NCBI GenBank assembly: GCA_964593865.1
Contig: CAZQKE010000047.1
Coordinates: forward strand, 1 to 42,172
DNA length: 42,172 nucleotides
Direction: 5' to 3'
DNA from: CAZQKE01 sp964593865
Lineage (GTDB): Bacteria > Chloroflexota > Anaerolineae > JAAYZQ01
Made by a program: the position numbers and the translations under genes. The notes under the pieces are model-generated. The model saw nothing but the letters and a program-made list of their open reading frames with translations, was not told the DNA's origin and ran no database searches. Shown here piece by piece: positions 1 through 8,855 of this stretch (position 1 is the first letter of the stretch; each line of letters opens with the position of its first letter).

Positions 1-333
1 CCGTCGGTCATGGCCGAGTTCCCCGGCCTGCGCGAATCCCTGGCCGAGTTGGTCGCCCACAGCCGCTTGCACGAACCCGCTTTCGCTTCCAATGCACCTT
101 TGATCGGCCCCCTTATCGTCGCCGTGCGGCGGGCCTGGAACTGGATGTCCACCAAATGGTACGTGCGTCCCATCCTGGCCCAGCAATCGGAGGTGAACGA
201 GCGGACCGCCAGCGCCCTCGGCGACCTGGCTCAGTGGCACGAGATGGATTCCCGCGACCTGCGGCGGTTGGAAGCGCAGGTTGCCGCCCTGGAAGCGCGC
301 CTGGCCCGCCTGGAGAACAAGGAGGAACCGTGA
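1..333 (+). CDS. Coiled-coil protein preceding a glycosyltransferase (5' end may lie outside the window)
   Basis: The frame is open from base 1. The first ATG is at 10, but no stop precedes it, so the true start may be upstream. The visible ~110 residues hold a segment with the pattern 'PLIGPLIVAVRRAWN...WYVRPILAQQ', then a Leu/Ala/Arg/Glu-rich coiled coil at the C-terminus. The same architecture, a Pro-Leu-x-Gly hydrophobic helix, an 'N/R-x-Q' stretch and a coiled coil, returns in the 164-aa protein at 4391-4885, so the two are paralogues. As I recall, this kind of segment also occurs at the N-terminus of SAM-dependent methyltransferases in glycan clusters; here it is free-standing. The stop overlaps the GTG start of the glycosyltransferase by 4 nt (GTGA at 330-333). 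The role is unknown; I infer membrane association or a scaffold for the following enzyme. Confidence 0.75.
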   Translation, partial: PSVMAEFPGLRESLAELVAHSRLHEPAFASNAPLIGPLIVAVRRAWNWMSTKWYVRPILAQQSEVNERTASALGDLAQWHEMDSRDLRRLEAQVAALEARLARLENKEEP

Positions 334-1424
334 GAATCCACCAGATGCATTCCGGCTTCATCCCCGGCGACGCCATCAGCAACCACATCCTGGAAATTGA
401 TACCCGGTTGCGAGCCTGGGGGTTCGAGACCGCTATCTACGCCCGCTACATTGCCCCGGAGATGGCCGACCGCGCCCGTCCCGATCACGAGTACCTGCCC
501 TACCTCCACGCTACCGAGGACCTGCTCATTTACCACTATGGCATCTACAGCCCTGCGGTGCGTTACTTTCAGGCGACGAAAGGCCGCCGGGTGCTCATTT
601 ATCACAACATCACTCCTGCCCGCTACTTCCGGGGCTGGGATCGGGAACAGGAGCTGCTGTGTGCCGTGGGCCGCCGCACGCTCGGCAGTCTGACCGATTG
701 CGACTTGGCGTTGGGCGATTCCGAATTCAACCGCCAGGAACTGTTGGCCGCCGGATTCGACGCAGACCGCAGCGGCGTGCTGCCCATCTTTTTGACCCAG
801 GCCCGCTTTGAATCTTTGCCCTTGAACCGCCCCTTGCTGGATCGGCTGCGGGCCGGAAACAAGGTTAACATCTTGACCGTGGGGCGGATCGCGCCCAACA
901 AGGCCCTGGAGGATGTGATCCGCATCTTTGCCGTTTATCACCGGGCCATCAACCCCAACTCGCGGCTGCTCCTCGTCGGCTCCCGCTACCTGCCCCGTTA
1001 CAATGCCGCCCTGGATGCCCTCGTCGCCGACCTGGGCCTGGAGGAGGCGGTGACCTTCACCGGCCTCGTCTCCGATACCGATCTCAAGACCTATTACCGG
1101 GCCGCCGACCTCTACCTCCATGCCAGCCGGCACGAAGGCTTTTGCGTGCCGCTGCTGGAGGGCATGTACTTTGGTCTACCGATCCTGGCCCGCAACGCGG
1201 GGGCCGTGCCGGAGACATTGGGCCGGGCGGGGGTGCTGTTCAACCGCCTGGGCTATGAACAGGTCGCCGAGATGGCCCACCTATTGATCTCCGATCCCGA
1301 CCTGCGGGCGCAGGTTGTCGCCCGACAGCGGGAACGGTTGCAGGATTTCGCCCCCGCCCGCGTGGAGAACCGATTGCGCGGAGTGTTAGCCGAACTGGGG
1401 TTGCTTGCACAGGACTGGAAGTGA
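330..1424 (+). CDS. Glycosyltransferase family 4 (GT-B fold)
   Basis: A 364-aa retaining-type GT-B glycosyltransferase, expected to transfer a sugar from a nucleotide-sugar donor in cell-surface glycan assembly on the cytoplasmic side. I chose GTG at 330, because GGAGG lies at 321-325 and the start overlaps the previous stop; the frame continues upstream but only as antisense-like sequence. The C-terminal half has the typical GT4 donor domain: 'NILTVGRIAPNKALEDVI', then 'FTGLVSDTDLKTYYRAADLYLHAS', then the E-x7-E motif in 'HEGFCVPLLEG'. The N-terminal half contains 'HSGFIPGDAISNHI', an acceptor-side loop. It sits in one operon with the following YfhO-like gene, with overlapping start and stop. 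The sugar and acceptor cannot be told. Confidence 0.9.
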   Translation: MRIHQMHSGFIPGDAISNHILEIDTRLRAWGFETAIYARYIAPEMADRARPDHEYLPYLHATEDLLIYHYGIYSPAVRYFQATKGRRVLIYHNITPARYFRGWDREQELLCAVGRRTLGSLTDCDLALGDSEFNRQELLAAGFDADRSGVLPIFLTQARFESLPLNRPLLDRLRAGNKVNILTVGRIAPNKALEDVIRIFAVYHRAINPNSRLLLVGSRYLPRYNAALDALVADLGLEEAVTFTGLVSDTDLKTYYRAADLYLHASRHEGFCVPLLEGMYFGLPILARNAGAVPETLGRAGVLFNRLGYEQVAEMAHLLISDPDLRAQVVARQRERLQDFAPARVENRLRGVLAELGLLAQDWK

Positions 1425-4297
1425 TGACCCGGCTCAAACGTATCTCCTTGCATCGGCGTTGCCCGGAGCTGTGCCTGGAGCTGGTAGCGTATTTTGTGTG
1501 TCTGAGCTCGCCTCTGCTCTTCTTGGGCTGGCCCCTGTTCACCGGCCGCGTGCTGATCACGGGAGATATTTTGGCCCAGTATTGGCCGTACCGCGATCTG
1601 TGGGCTGCGTACATTCGCAACGGCACTCTGCCTTTGTGGAACCCTTATGTCTTTGCCGGGATGCCTTTCCTGGGGGACCCCCAGTTTGCCGCCTTGCACC
1701 CGCTGAACCTTGTCTTTCTGCTTTTTCCCTCCCTGACGGCGATACAGATCTACGGTTTGGCGGCTTATGCGCTGCTGGCGGCCTTTACCTATTTCTACAT
1801 ACGGACCTTGCACCGCTCCCGGCTGGCCGGGCTGGTGGCTGCCCTTTCCCTGGCCTTCGGCTTATTCATGGTCGTTCACTGGTCCCACATTACGATTGTG
1901 CATTGTATCCTGTGGCTGCCTTTGCAACTGGCCCTGATCGAGCGTTTGGCGGCGACGCGCCAGGCCCGTTACATGCTCTTGCTGGCCGTCGCCCTGGCCC
2001 TACAAATCTACAGCGGCCATCCTCAGTTTTTGTTTTATAGCTGGTTGGTGATGGGAGCCTATCAGATCGGCCATCTTGTCATGGCGCGTCATAACCGGCG
2101 GGAATTGATCGGCCTCTTGGGGATTGCAACGCTGGCCGGGATTCTGTTGGGTTCTTTGCAACTCCTGCCTTCCATGGAGCTGGCCCGGTCCAGTTCCCGG
2201 CAGATGATGTCCTATGAGGAATTCGGCGACTATTCCCTCCGCCCTGTGCTCCTGTTGCAGTTGATCACGCCCTTTTTGTTTGGCGCTCCGGCCCGGTTTC
2301 TCTACACCACCCAACCCTTTGCGCCAGGCTGGGACTTTGAAACGATCGCCTATGCCGGCGCGCTGTCCATCGTGTGCCTGGTCAGCGTTTTCGCGCTGCG
2401 GCGGTGGGGTGGCTGGCGCGAAACCTTCTGGTGGCTGATCCTTGCCTGGGGGCTGGTCTTTGCCCTGGGCAAATATACCCCTCTCTATCGGGTTGTGTAC
2501 CACATACCTGTTTACAACCTGTTCCGCGTGGCCGGGCGTCATCTCTTCCCGGCTTCCCTGGCTTTGGCCATGATCACCGGTTTGCGCCTGGATGTCCTAT
2601 TGCAGGCGAGTCGCAGAGTCATCGCCGGGACGCTGGGTGGTTTCCTGGTTTTGGCAGTCCTCATGATCGCTTATGCCTGGAGTCAGGGAGGGGCGGCGCT
2701 GCGTGCCCACTATAGGCATGATTGGCTGCGACCCGAACTGCTACTGCCCTTGCTGACCTTTGCCCTGCTGTTCCTGGTTCTGTGGCCTTTTGGCGATGGC
2801 TCCCACCGCCAGCGTTGGCCGGGCAGAGTCCTGCTCCTCGGCCTTGTGGCGTGCGATCTGTTTCTGACCTCGTCCACCCTTGCCCCGGCGGGATCACGTG
2901 AGCAGGCTATTGACCAGGAGAGCGAATTCCAAAGATTGGCCGCTGTGTTACTCCACGACGGAGAACGCCTCTGGCATCTTCCCCCCCGCCCCACCAACAA
3001 CTACCTCTTTGCACCCTTGCCCTCCGCTACCTCGTACAATCCCCTGATCATCCGACGATATGCTCAACTGGCCCACTTTCAAAGCGTTCTCCCCGCTTCT
3101 GCTCTGTGGAAGATTGCCCCCGATGCCCGCGAATCGCTACTGGACCTGCTCCACGTGGGTTACCTGCTCATGCCTCAAGAAGTAGCGCGTCAGCCGTGGC
3201 TCGATCCCGATTGCGAACAGCAGATCGAGGGATTCTGTTTCACCAACCTGCGTGATCGGCTATACCTGCGACCGGGGGAGCAGGCATTGCTCCCCCTGCC
3301 CGACCTGCCCGAACTCCAGATAGGCGTTGTCTCGGCATTGGGATACTCGGTGGATGTGCCGAATGATACTCCCGTCGCCCAGGTGTCCTTCCTGGATCGT
3401 GATCACACCGCGCTGTCCTCCGCTCCCCTCCTGGCCGGCAGCCACACAGCCGAGTGGGCCGCCGACTGCCTGCCGGCGGGGCAATCGCCTCAACATGATG
3501 TTCCGTCTCCCGCCTATTCGTGGACGGCTTTGGATCAGCGCGGCAATCCGTGCCGGGGACACGCTTATTTCTCTGCTTTTTCTATGGAGCCGGGCCGCCG
3601 GCCGGCCTTTGTGCAGTTCCAGAACACCAGCAATCACAGCAGCTTTCTGCTGTACGGCCTGTCCTTCTCCTCGGAAGGGCAAGCGTGGGAGTGTCATCTG
3701 CAAGCGGGCCTGTATCGTGCTCTGGTTCCGCCGGCAGACCCCGATTGGACAACCGACCGCTGGGCGATCTACCGCCGTCCGCCGGCGTGGGGCCATGCCT
3801 GGCCGGTGGAAAGTATCCGAGTGATGACCGATACAACCTTTTTGCAAGCGTTCTACGCCCCGCGTCAACATCCCCTGGATTTGGGACGGATCGCCTATGT
3901 GGACGCTGCCGACATGTCCAACTACCTGCAAACGTGGCCCGATCTGCAAGACGCCCGCTTTGATGCCCAAGCGCAAGTTACCAACCTGCGTCCCTATTCC
4001 CTGACCCTGCAGGTTCGCGCCGATGCACCGGCCCTGATCGTGCTGAGCGAGATCTATTATCCGGGTTGGCTGGCCCTGGTGGACGGCCAAGAAAGCCAGA
4101 TCTTGCGGGTGGATCATGCCCTGCGGGCCGTCATCGTCCCGGCGGGGATCCATACCGTGCGCCTGGTGTATCGCCCCCGGTCGGTTCTCTGGGGCGTCGT
4201 GCTCTGCGTCGCCGCCTTGGGGTTGACGGCCGTCTATGCAGGCCAAGCCACCATCCGGCGCAGGAGCGCAGGCCGTGGCCTGCGCCGAGCAACGTAG
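1424..4297 (+). CDS. YfhO-like multi-pass membrane protein
   Basis: A 957-aa membrane protein of the YfhO type (GT-C-like). The N-terminal half has about a dozen hydrophobic helices and carries the family signature around residues 45-90: 'GDILAQYWPYRDLW', 'LPLWNPYVFAGMPFLGDPQ', 'LHPLNLVF'. The second half is a large, mostly non-membrane domain, closed by one helix near the C-terminus ('LWGVVLCVAALGLTAVYAG'). YfhO of Firmicutes is tied to glycosylation of lipoteichoic acid; the substrate here is unknown. The start is ambiguous: GTG at 1421 (4-nt overlap) or ATG at 1424 (TGATG). The stop codon and the last residues ('GLRRAT') fall inside a dispersed repeat at 4281-4378, so the C-terminal tail was probably altered by repeat insertion. 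Confidence 0.85.
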   Translation: MTRLKRISLHRRCPELCLELVAYFVCLSSPLLFLGWPLFTGRVLITGDILAQYWPYRDLWAAYIRNGTLPLWNPYVFAGMPFLGDPQFAALHPLNLVFLLFPSLTAIQIYGLAAYALLAAFTYFYIRTLHRSRLAGLVAALSLAFGLFMVVHWSHITIVHCILWLPLQLALIERLAATRQARYMLLLAVALALQIYSGHPQFLFYSWLVMGAYQIGHLVMARHNRRELIGLLGIATLAGILLGSLQLLPSMELARSSSRQMMSYEEFGDYSLRPVLLLQLITPFLFGAPARFLYTTQPFAPGWDFETIAYAGALSIVCLVSVFALRRWGGWRETFWWLILAWGLVFALGKYTPLYRVVYHIPVYNLFRVAGRHLFPASLALAMITGLRLDVLLQASRRVIAGTLGGFLVLAVLMIAYAWSQGGAALRAHYRHDWLRPELLLPLLTFALLFLVLWPFGDGSHRQRWPGRVLLLGLVACDLFLTSSTLAPAGSREQAIDQESEFQRLAAVLLHDGERLWHLPPRPTNNYLFAPLPSATSYNPLIIRRYAQLAHFQSVLPASALWKIAPDARESLLDLLHVGYLLMPQEVARQPWLDPDCEQQIEGFCFTNLRDRLYLRPGEQALLPLPDLPELQIGVVSALGYSVDVPNDTPVAQVSFLDRDHTALSSAPLLAGSHTAEWAADCLPAGQSPQHDVPSPAYSWTALDQRGNPCRGHAYFSAFSMEPGRRPAFVQFQNTSNHSSFLLYGLSFSSEGQAWECHLQAGLYRALVPPADPDWTTDRWAIYRRPPAWGHAWPVESIRVMTDTTFLQAFYAPRQHPLDLGRIAYVDAADMSNYLQTWPDLQDARFDAQAQVTNLRPYSLTLQVRADAPALIVLSEIYYPGWLALVDGQESQILRVDHALRAVIVPAGIHTVRLVYRPRSVLWGVVLCVAALGLTAVYAGQATIRRRSAGRGLRRAT

Positions 4298-4378
4298 CGC
4301 AAGTTGGAAACCTGTGCCACCGGGCCAGACGTATTCGCGCACTCGTGCCCGATTCGTGGACGGCCCGCTATTTTGAGG
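4281..4378 (+). repeat. Dispersed repeat, copy 1
   Basis: Starts with TGCGCCGAGCAACGTAGC (4281-4298), which recurs exactly at 30292-30309 and whose core GAGCAACGTAGC recurs inverted at 22597-22608. The following part ('...ACCGGGCC...ATTCGCGCACTCGTG...TTCGTGGACGGCCCGC') matches, on the opposite strand, the units at 11073-11456. It contains the stop codon of the YfhO-like gene and ends about 12 nt before the start of the next gene, providing sequence right up to its GAGGAGG ribosome site. Confidence 0.8.
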
Positions 4379-4390
4379 AGGGTTTAGAGC

Positions 4391-4885
4391 ATGGAAGATC
4401 CAACGGTACAAACCGCACAAGAAACCGATATAGACCGGCCCGCCGAGCTGATCAAAGCCCCCGACCTGGACATCGAGGCCGTCATGCAAGAGATCCGCGC
4501 CCGCGTCCGCGCCCGCCGCGCCCAGGCCCTAAAGCAGGGATTGGATTGGGAAGCCTACGCCGACGGCCTCTACCCCTTGCCGCCCGACGCTGTCCTGAGC
4601 CGCGACCTGCACGAAGCGGTCCGCTACGCCGCCCTGGGCTATGACAAGATCCCCCTCGAAATGGTCCTGACCGAAAACCGATGGCCCCTGGTGGGCCGCC
4701 TGGTGCAGCGGCTGCGGGCCGCCCTCCACGGACTGGTCTTGTTCTACGTCAACCGACTGGCCGCCCGGCAGGTGCGCTTCAACGAGCAAACGGCCCGCGC
4801 CCTGACCCTCCTGGTCCGCGACCTGGAAGCCCAGGTCCGTGACCTCCGCGCCCGGCTGGAAGCATTGGAGGCCCAGGAGGAATGA
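4391..4885 (+). CDS. Coiled-coil protein preceding a glycosyltransferase
   Basis: A 164-aa protein without a signal peptide. Residues ~27-45 match the pattern 'DLDIEAVMQEIRARVRARRA', which I know as an N-terminal motif of several glycan-cluster methyltransferases. Residues ~95-125 hold an amphipathic or membrane-hugging helix ('WPLVGRLVQRLRAALHGLVL'), and the last ~40 residues form a Leu/Arg/Glu coiled coil. It is a paralogue of the protein at 1-333 in its C-terminal half, and each of the two directly precedes a glycosyltransferase with a 4-nt overlap (ATGA at 4882-4885). I infer a partner or membrane anchor for the glycosyltransferase; no catalytic motif is visible. The ribosome site is GAGGAGG at about 4375. 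Confidence 0.8.
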   Translation: MEDPTVQTAQETDIDRPAELIKAPDLDIEAVMQEIRARVRARRAQALKQGLDWEAYADGLYPLPPDAVLSRDLHEAVRYAALGYDKIPLEMVLTENRWPLVGRLVQRLRAALHGLVLFYVNRLAARQVRFNEQTARALTLLVRDLEAQVRDLRARLEALEAQEE

Positions 4886-6069
4886 TCCGCCTGGCGTTCG
4901 TCGTCCCCCGCTACGGCCCGGAAGTGTTGGGCGGGGCCGAAACCCTGGCCCGCCGCCTGGCCGAACACTTGCCGCCGGAAGCGTACAACATCACGGTCCT
5001 GACCACCTGCGCCCGCGACCTCCACACCTGGCGCAATGAATACCCCCCCGGCGAGACCACCATCGGTGGGCGGCGGGTGCTGCGTTTTCCCGTTGACCAT
5101 GCCCACCGCGATGCACGCCTCCACCGCCGTCTGACCGACCGGGCCAACCGCGGCGAACCCCTCTCCCCGGAGGAGCAAGCCGCCTGGCTGGAACACGCTG
5201 CCCACAGCCCGGCCCTCTACCGATACCTGTTCCGGCATGGCCGCGCCTATGACCTCCTCCTTTTCCTGCCCTATCTTTTTGGCCTCACCCTTTACGGCTC
5301 GGCCATCTGGCCGGAAAAAAGCGTCGTCTGCCCCTGCCTGCACGATGAACCTTTCGCCTATTTTGCCGATGTGCGGGCCATGCTGCGCAGCGTCCGGGGG
5401 CTGATGTACCTGACCGCGCCGGAGCAGGCCCTGGCCGAGGAGAAATTGGGCGTCCGCCATCGGGCGGCGCGGCTGGTAGGCATTGGTCTGGACCGGTTCA
5501 GAGCCGACGGCGACCGCTTTCGGCGGAAATTCGGCCTGGAAGGGCCGTTCCTGCTCTACGCAGGTCGTCTGGAGCCGACGAAAAACGTCATGGAGCTCCT
5601 TTCCTACTTTATCGCCTATCGCCGAAACCGGCCGGAGCGCGACCTGAAACTGGTCTTGGTGGGCGGCGGCTCCCTGGCCGTGCCCGACCGGCCCGACATC
5701 ATCCCCCTGGGCTACCTCTCCACCGCCGACCTACACGATGCCTACGCCGCCGCGACCGTCCTCTGCCAGCCGTCGTTGGTGGAAAGCTTCTCCATCGTCC
5801 TGCTGGAAGGCTGGCTGGCCGGAACCCCGGCCCTGGTCCACGGCCACTGTGCCGTCACCCATTACCACGTTCGGCGCAGCAACGGCGGCCTCTACTTCAC
5901 CTCCTCCGCCGAGTTCGCCGGGGCATTGGATTGGCTCCTGGATCACCCCCGCCAACGCCGGCGGATGGGGGCATTGGGCCGGGCCTATGTCCATCGCGAA
6001 TACAATTGGCTTGCCATCCTAGATCGCTTCCGGCGGGCATTGACGTTCTGGCTATCTTTGGGGCCATAA
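4882..6069 (+). CDS. Glycosyltransferase family 4 (GT-B fold)
   Basis: A 395-aa GT-B glycosyltransferase. The N-terminal domain opens with 'RLAFVVPRYGPEVLGGAETL', the glycine-rich acceptor loop of GT4 enzymes. The C-terminal donor domain shows 'LLYAGRLEPTKNVMELL', 'IPLGYLSTADLHDAYAAATV' and the E-x7-E motif 'ESFSIVLLEG'. It starts at ATG 4882, overlapping the stop of the small coiled-coil gene, and is followed 12 nt later by the DUF3566-like gene. It probably adds a sugar to the same surface glycan as the enzyme at 330-1424, to which it is only distantly similar. Confidence 0.9.
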   Translation: MIRLAFVVPRYGPEVLGGAETLARRLAEHLPPEAYNITVLTTCARDLHTWRNEYPPGETTIGGRRVLRFPVDHAHRDARLHRRLTDRANRGEPLSPEEQAAWLEHAAHSPALYRYLFRHGRAYDLLLFLPYLFGLTLYGSAIWPEKSVVCPCLHDEPFAYFADVRAMLRSVRGLMYLTAPEQALAEEKLGVRHRAARLVGIGLDRFRADGDRFRRKFGLEGPFLLYAGRLEPTKNVMELLSYFIAYRRNRPERDLKLVLVGGGSLAVPDRPDIIPLGYLSTADLHDAYAAATVLCQPSLVESFSIVLLEGWLAGTPALVHGHCAVTHYHVRRSNGGLYFTSSAEFAGALDWLLDHPRQRRRMGALGRAYVHREYNWLAILDRFRRALTFWLSLGP

Positions 6070-6081
6070 GGAGGTGCATCT

Positions 6082-6513
6082 GTGAAAGTTGCCGTCCGAC
6101 ACGTTGACCTGATCTCGCTGGGTAAGATGGGCTGCTTGCTGGGAGTGATCGCGGCTTTGCTGCCCAGCCTGCTATGCGGCCTACTCACCCTCGGTGTGGT
6201 GAATCGGCTCCTCCGCTGGGTGGAGGGATGGCAGGAATTCACCATCTCCGTCCTGGGGCAGGAGATCGCCCGTCTGGACCTGGTCCACTTTTTGGGACTG
6301 GAACAGGTCCTCGTCGTCCTTCAAACGGCGGCTACCGCTTCCCTTCCCGTCCTGTTCCTGGCGGTGTTGATCCTGGCCTTGGTCATCGGCGCGTTCCTGG
6401 CATTGATCACCATCCTGGTCGGCCTGGGGTACAACCTGTTGGCCTCGGCGACGGGGGGCGTTGTCGTGGAGGTGTCCGATTCCTTTGCAGACGAGCATCC
6501 GCTGCCGGAGTAA
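6082..6513 (+). CDS. Small membrane protein, DUF3566-like
   Basis: A 143-aa protein with GTG start at 6082 and ribosome site AAGGAGGTG just before it. It has two membrane helices (about residues 14-38 and 86-118) separated by an ~45-residue loop. The order 'VRHVDLISLGKMGCLLGV' - helix - loop with 'LDLVHFLGLEQVL' - helix - 'GLGYNLLASATGGVVVEV' agrees with DUF3566, small membrane proteins best known from Actinobacteria, where the gene often lies near gyrA. Its function is unknown. It is the last gene of the glycan operon as far as can be seen; the 195 bp after it contain only the promoter of the next operon. Confidence 0.7.
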   Translation: MKVAVRHVDLISLGKMGCLLGVIAALLPSLLCGLLTLGVVNRLLRWVEGWQEFTISVLGQEIARLDLVHFLGLEQVLVVLQTAATASLPVLFLAVLILALVIGAFLALITILVGLGYNLLASATGGVVVEVSDSFADEHPLPE

Positions 6514-6658
6514 GGGCCTGTCCCGGCGCCAAGAGCGCAGATCCCGCCGGGAAACGGCCGATCTCACACGGTTTCTCTGCGCACTCCCGGCGTCTCGACG
6601 GCGGAACCGGCGTCGCGAACGACCGATGTCCCTACCCCATGGCGACCTTGACCGCCGC

Positions 6659-6687
6659 TTGCCATTTTGCCCCATTTGGGCTACAAT
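6659..6687 (+). promoter_or_regulatory. Sigma70-like promoter of the two-component operon
   Basis: TTGCCA (6659-6664), a 17-bp spacer and TACAAT (6682-6687). The expected start near 6694 would leave a very short leader carrying GGGGAGGAGG directly before the GTG at 6709. Confidence 0.65.
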
Positions 6688-6708
6688 GGAACGGGGAGGA
6701 GGCGGGTC

Positions 6709-7383
6709 GTGGCCGAGGAAACGATCCTGGTAGTGGATGATGAACGGCACATCATTGAGCTGGTCCGCATGTACCTGAAGCAGGCGGGCTACCGGGTGCT
6801 GAGTGCACGGGACGGCCTTCAGGCGATAGAAGTAGCCAGGCGGGAGCGACCGGCTCTGATCATCTTGGATCTGATGCTGCCCGGCCTGGATGGGTGGGAG
6901 GTGTGCCGCCGCCTGCAGGCCGAAAGCGATGTGCCCATCATCATGCTCACGGCGCGGGACGATGAAGTAGATCGCATCGTAGGGCTGGAGTTGGGGGCCG
7001 ATGATTATGTGACCAAACCCTTCAACCCCCGTGAGCTGACGGCCCGTGTGCGGGCCGTGTTGCGCCGCTACCACAAGGCAGATCGGCCCAAGCGGACCGT
7101 GACCGTCGGTTCCCTCACCATTGACCCGGACCGCCGAGAAGCGCGGTTGGCGGGCCGCTCCCTCAGCCTGCGCCCCAAGGAATTTGACCTGCTCCTCGCC
7201 CTGGCCGAGAATGCCGGGCTGGTGATGAGCCGGGAGCGACTGTTGGAGTTGGTGTGGGGATACGATTTCGCCGGGGGCACGCGCACCGTAGACATCCACA
7301 TTTCCCACCTGCGGTCCCACCTGGCCGGCAGCGACGTATCCATTGAAACGCTGCGGGGTATCGGCTACAAGTTGGTGGGATGA
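6709..7383 (+). CDS. OmpR/PhoB-family response regulator
   Basis: A 224-aa two-domain regulator. The receiver domain (1-~120) has the acidic pair in 'VVDDE', phospho-acceptor Asp54 in 'LIILDLMLPGLDG', the switch Thr in 'IIMLTA' and Lys in 'VTKPF'. The C-terminal ~95 residues are a winged helix of OmpR type ('SLRPKEFDLLLALAENAGLVMS...RTVDIHISHLR'). GTG at 6709 was chosen because it follows GGGGAGGAGG and begins at the conserved N-terminus; an upstream in-frame TTG would place the start inside the promoter. The stop overlaps the kinase start (ATGA), so the pair is co-transcribed. Regulators of this family bind direct repeats about 11 bp apart; such an array exists in front of dnaK at 28467-28504, but any link is only a guess. 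Confidence 0.93.
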   Translation: MAEETILVVDDERHIIELVRMYLKQAGYRVLSARDGLQAIEVARRERPALIILDLMLPGLDGWEVCRRLQAESDVPIIMLTARDDEVDRIVGLELGADDYVTKPFNPRELTARVRAVLRRYHKADRPKRTVTVGSLTIDPDRREARLAGRSLSLRPKEFDLLLALAENAGLVMSRERLLELVWGYDFAGGTRTVDIHISHLRSHLAGSDVSIETLRGIGYKLVG

Positions 7384-8840
7384 TGCCCCGTGTCTTCCAG
7401 AGGGTTTTGGGGTGGGCGGTGTTCAAAAGTTTGCAATGGCGATTGCTCCTATCCTATGTATTTATCATCATCATCTGCCTGATCCTGGTCGGGCTGGCAT
7501 TCATCGTCCTGCTGCGCGGTTACCAAAGGGCCATGACCTACACCCGCCTGACCGACCGTGCGGTGCTGTCCACCGGCCTGGTCGCCCAGATGATGGGACG
7601 GGGAATACCGCCCCAGGAGGCGATCCAACGGTTAGCCGCCCAGCTGAACAGGGAGCCGGGCAAGGAGATAGAAGTCGCCTTGCTCGACGGGCAAGGGCGG
7701 GTAATCGCCGCAAGCAGCGAGCGGCTTCAGGAGCACAGGCTTGAAGTCAAGCCGCCGCCGGGCAGGCCGGTGCGCGGCGAGCGGCAGACGGAAGAGGGGG
7801 AACGGTTGCTCTATGTGGCCGCAGGCGTGCGTCCCCCTTATGAGGGGGCCATCGTGCCCCCGTGGACATTGGTCCTGGCCGAGCCGTTGCGCCCGACCCG
7901 GCAGGCGTTGGATAGCCTATTGCCCCGGCTGTTATGGGCCGGGTTGATCGCCTTGGCGGTCTCGGTTGTAGTGGCGGCCATGATGGCCTACTCCATTGCC
8001 CGCCCTTTGGATCGCATTGCCCAAGCCGCGGAGGAGGTGGCCTCCGGGAACTACGACCAGGAACTCCGCATCGACGCGCCTACCGAGATAGCCCGTCTGG
8101 CCCGCAGCTTCAACAGCATGGCCCGGCAGGTCCAGGCGACACTGCGGTCGCAGCAGGACCTGGTCGCCAACGTCTCTCACGAACTCAAAACACCGCTGAC
8201 CTCTATCCAGGGCTTTTCCCAAGCCTTGTTGGACGGCACGGCATCCGACCCGGAGGTCCGGCAACGGGCGGCGGAGATCATCCACGAAGAGGCCGGTCGG
8301 ATGCGTCGTTTGGTGGATGAGTTGTTGGACCTGGCCCGCTTGGAAGCCGGGCAGGTGGAATTGGCCCAGGAGGAGATAGACATCGGCGCATTGCTGCGGG
8401 CCGGTGCGGAGCGGTTCGGCCCCCAAGCCGAACAGGCCCAAGTGGAACTGCGTGTGGAAGCCGATCCGGCCCTGCCGCCCGTCCGCGGCGACGCCGACCG
8501 TTTGGAGCAGGTATTCGCCAATCTGCTGGATAACGCCATCCGGCATGTTGGCGCGGGGGGGCAGGTAACGCTCAGCGCAGAGCAGCAGGGTGCATCCCTG
8601 GTCTGTGCTGTGACGGACAACGGGCCTGGTATCCCGGCGGAGGATCTGCCGCGTCTGTTTGAACGGTTCTACCAGGTAGATAAATCGCGCGTGCGTGAAA
8701 GAAACCGCCGCGGAGGGGCCGGTTTGGGGCTGGCGATTGCCCGTGAGATCGTCTTGGCCCATGGTGGCCAGATTCGGGTAGAGAGCGTGGAAGGATTGGG
8801 GACCCGCTTCACCGTCGAATTGCCGATCCAGGCGGGGTAG
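7380..8840 (+). CDS. Sensor histidine kinase
   Basis: A 486-aa membrane kinase. A first membrane helix (about 21-44) and a second (about 181-204) frame a ~135-residue extracytoplasmic sensor domain with no recognised ligand motif. Then come a HAMP linker ('RPLDRIAQAAEEVASGNY'), HisKA with phospho-acceptor His267 in 'VSHELKTPLTSIQGF', and an ATPase domain with N-box 'FANLLDNAIRH', 'DNGPGIP' and 'GAGLGLAIAREIVLAHGG'. All catalytic boxes are present. It starts at ATG 7380 (or 7383) overlapping the regulator's stop and is its cognate kinase by position. The signal sensed is unknown. Confidence 0.95.
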   Translation: MMPRVFQRVLGWAVFKSLQWRLLLSYVFIIIICLILVGLAFIVLLRGYQRAMTYTRLTDRAVLSTGLVAQMMGRGIPPQEAIQRLAAQLNREPGKEIEVALLDGQGRVIAASSERLQEHRLEVKPPPGRPVRGERQTEEGERLLYVAAGVRPPYEGAIVPPWTLVLAEPLRPTRQALDSLLPRLLWAGLIALAVSVVVAAMMAYSIARPLDRIAQAAEEVASGNYDQELRIDAPTEIARLARSFNSMARQVQATLRSQQDLVANVSHELKTPLTSIQGFSQALLDGTASDPEVRQRAAEIIHEEAGRMRRLVDELLDLARLEAGQVELAQEEIDIGALLRAGAERFGPQAEQAQVELRVEADPALPPVRGDADRLEQVFANLLDNAIRHVGAGGQVTLSAEQQGASLVCAVTDNGPGIPAEDLPRLFERFYQVDKSRVRERNRRGGAGLGLAIAREIVLAHGGQIRVESVEGLGTRFTVELPIQAG

Positions 8841-8855
8841 AAGGGAGATCTGACG

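Noticed and set aside
156..329. Longer N-terminus for the first glycosyltransferase
   Set aside because: It would lie wholly within the coiled-coil gene in another frame and encode a Pro/Arg-rich stretch unlike GT4 enzymes; GTG 330 has a good ribosome site.
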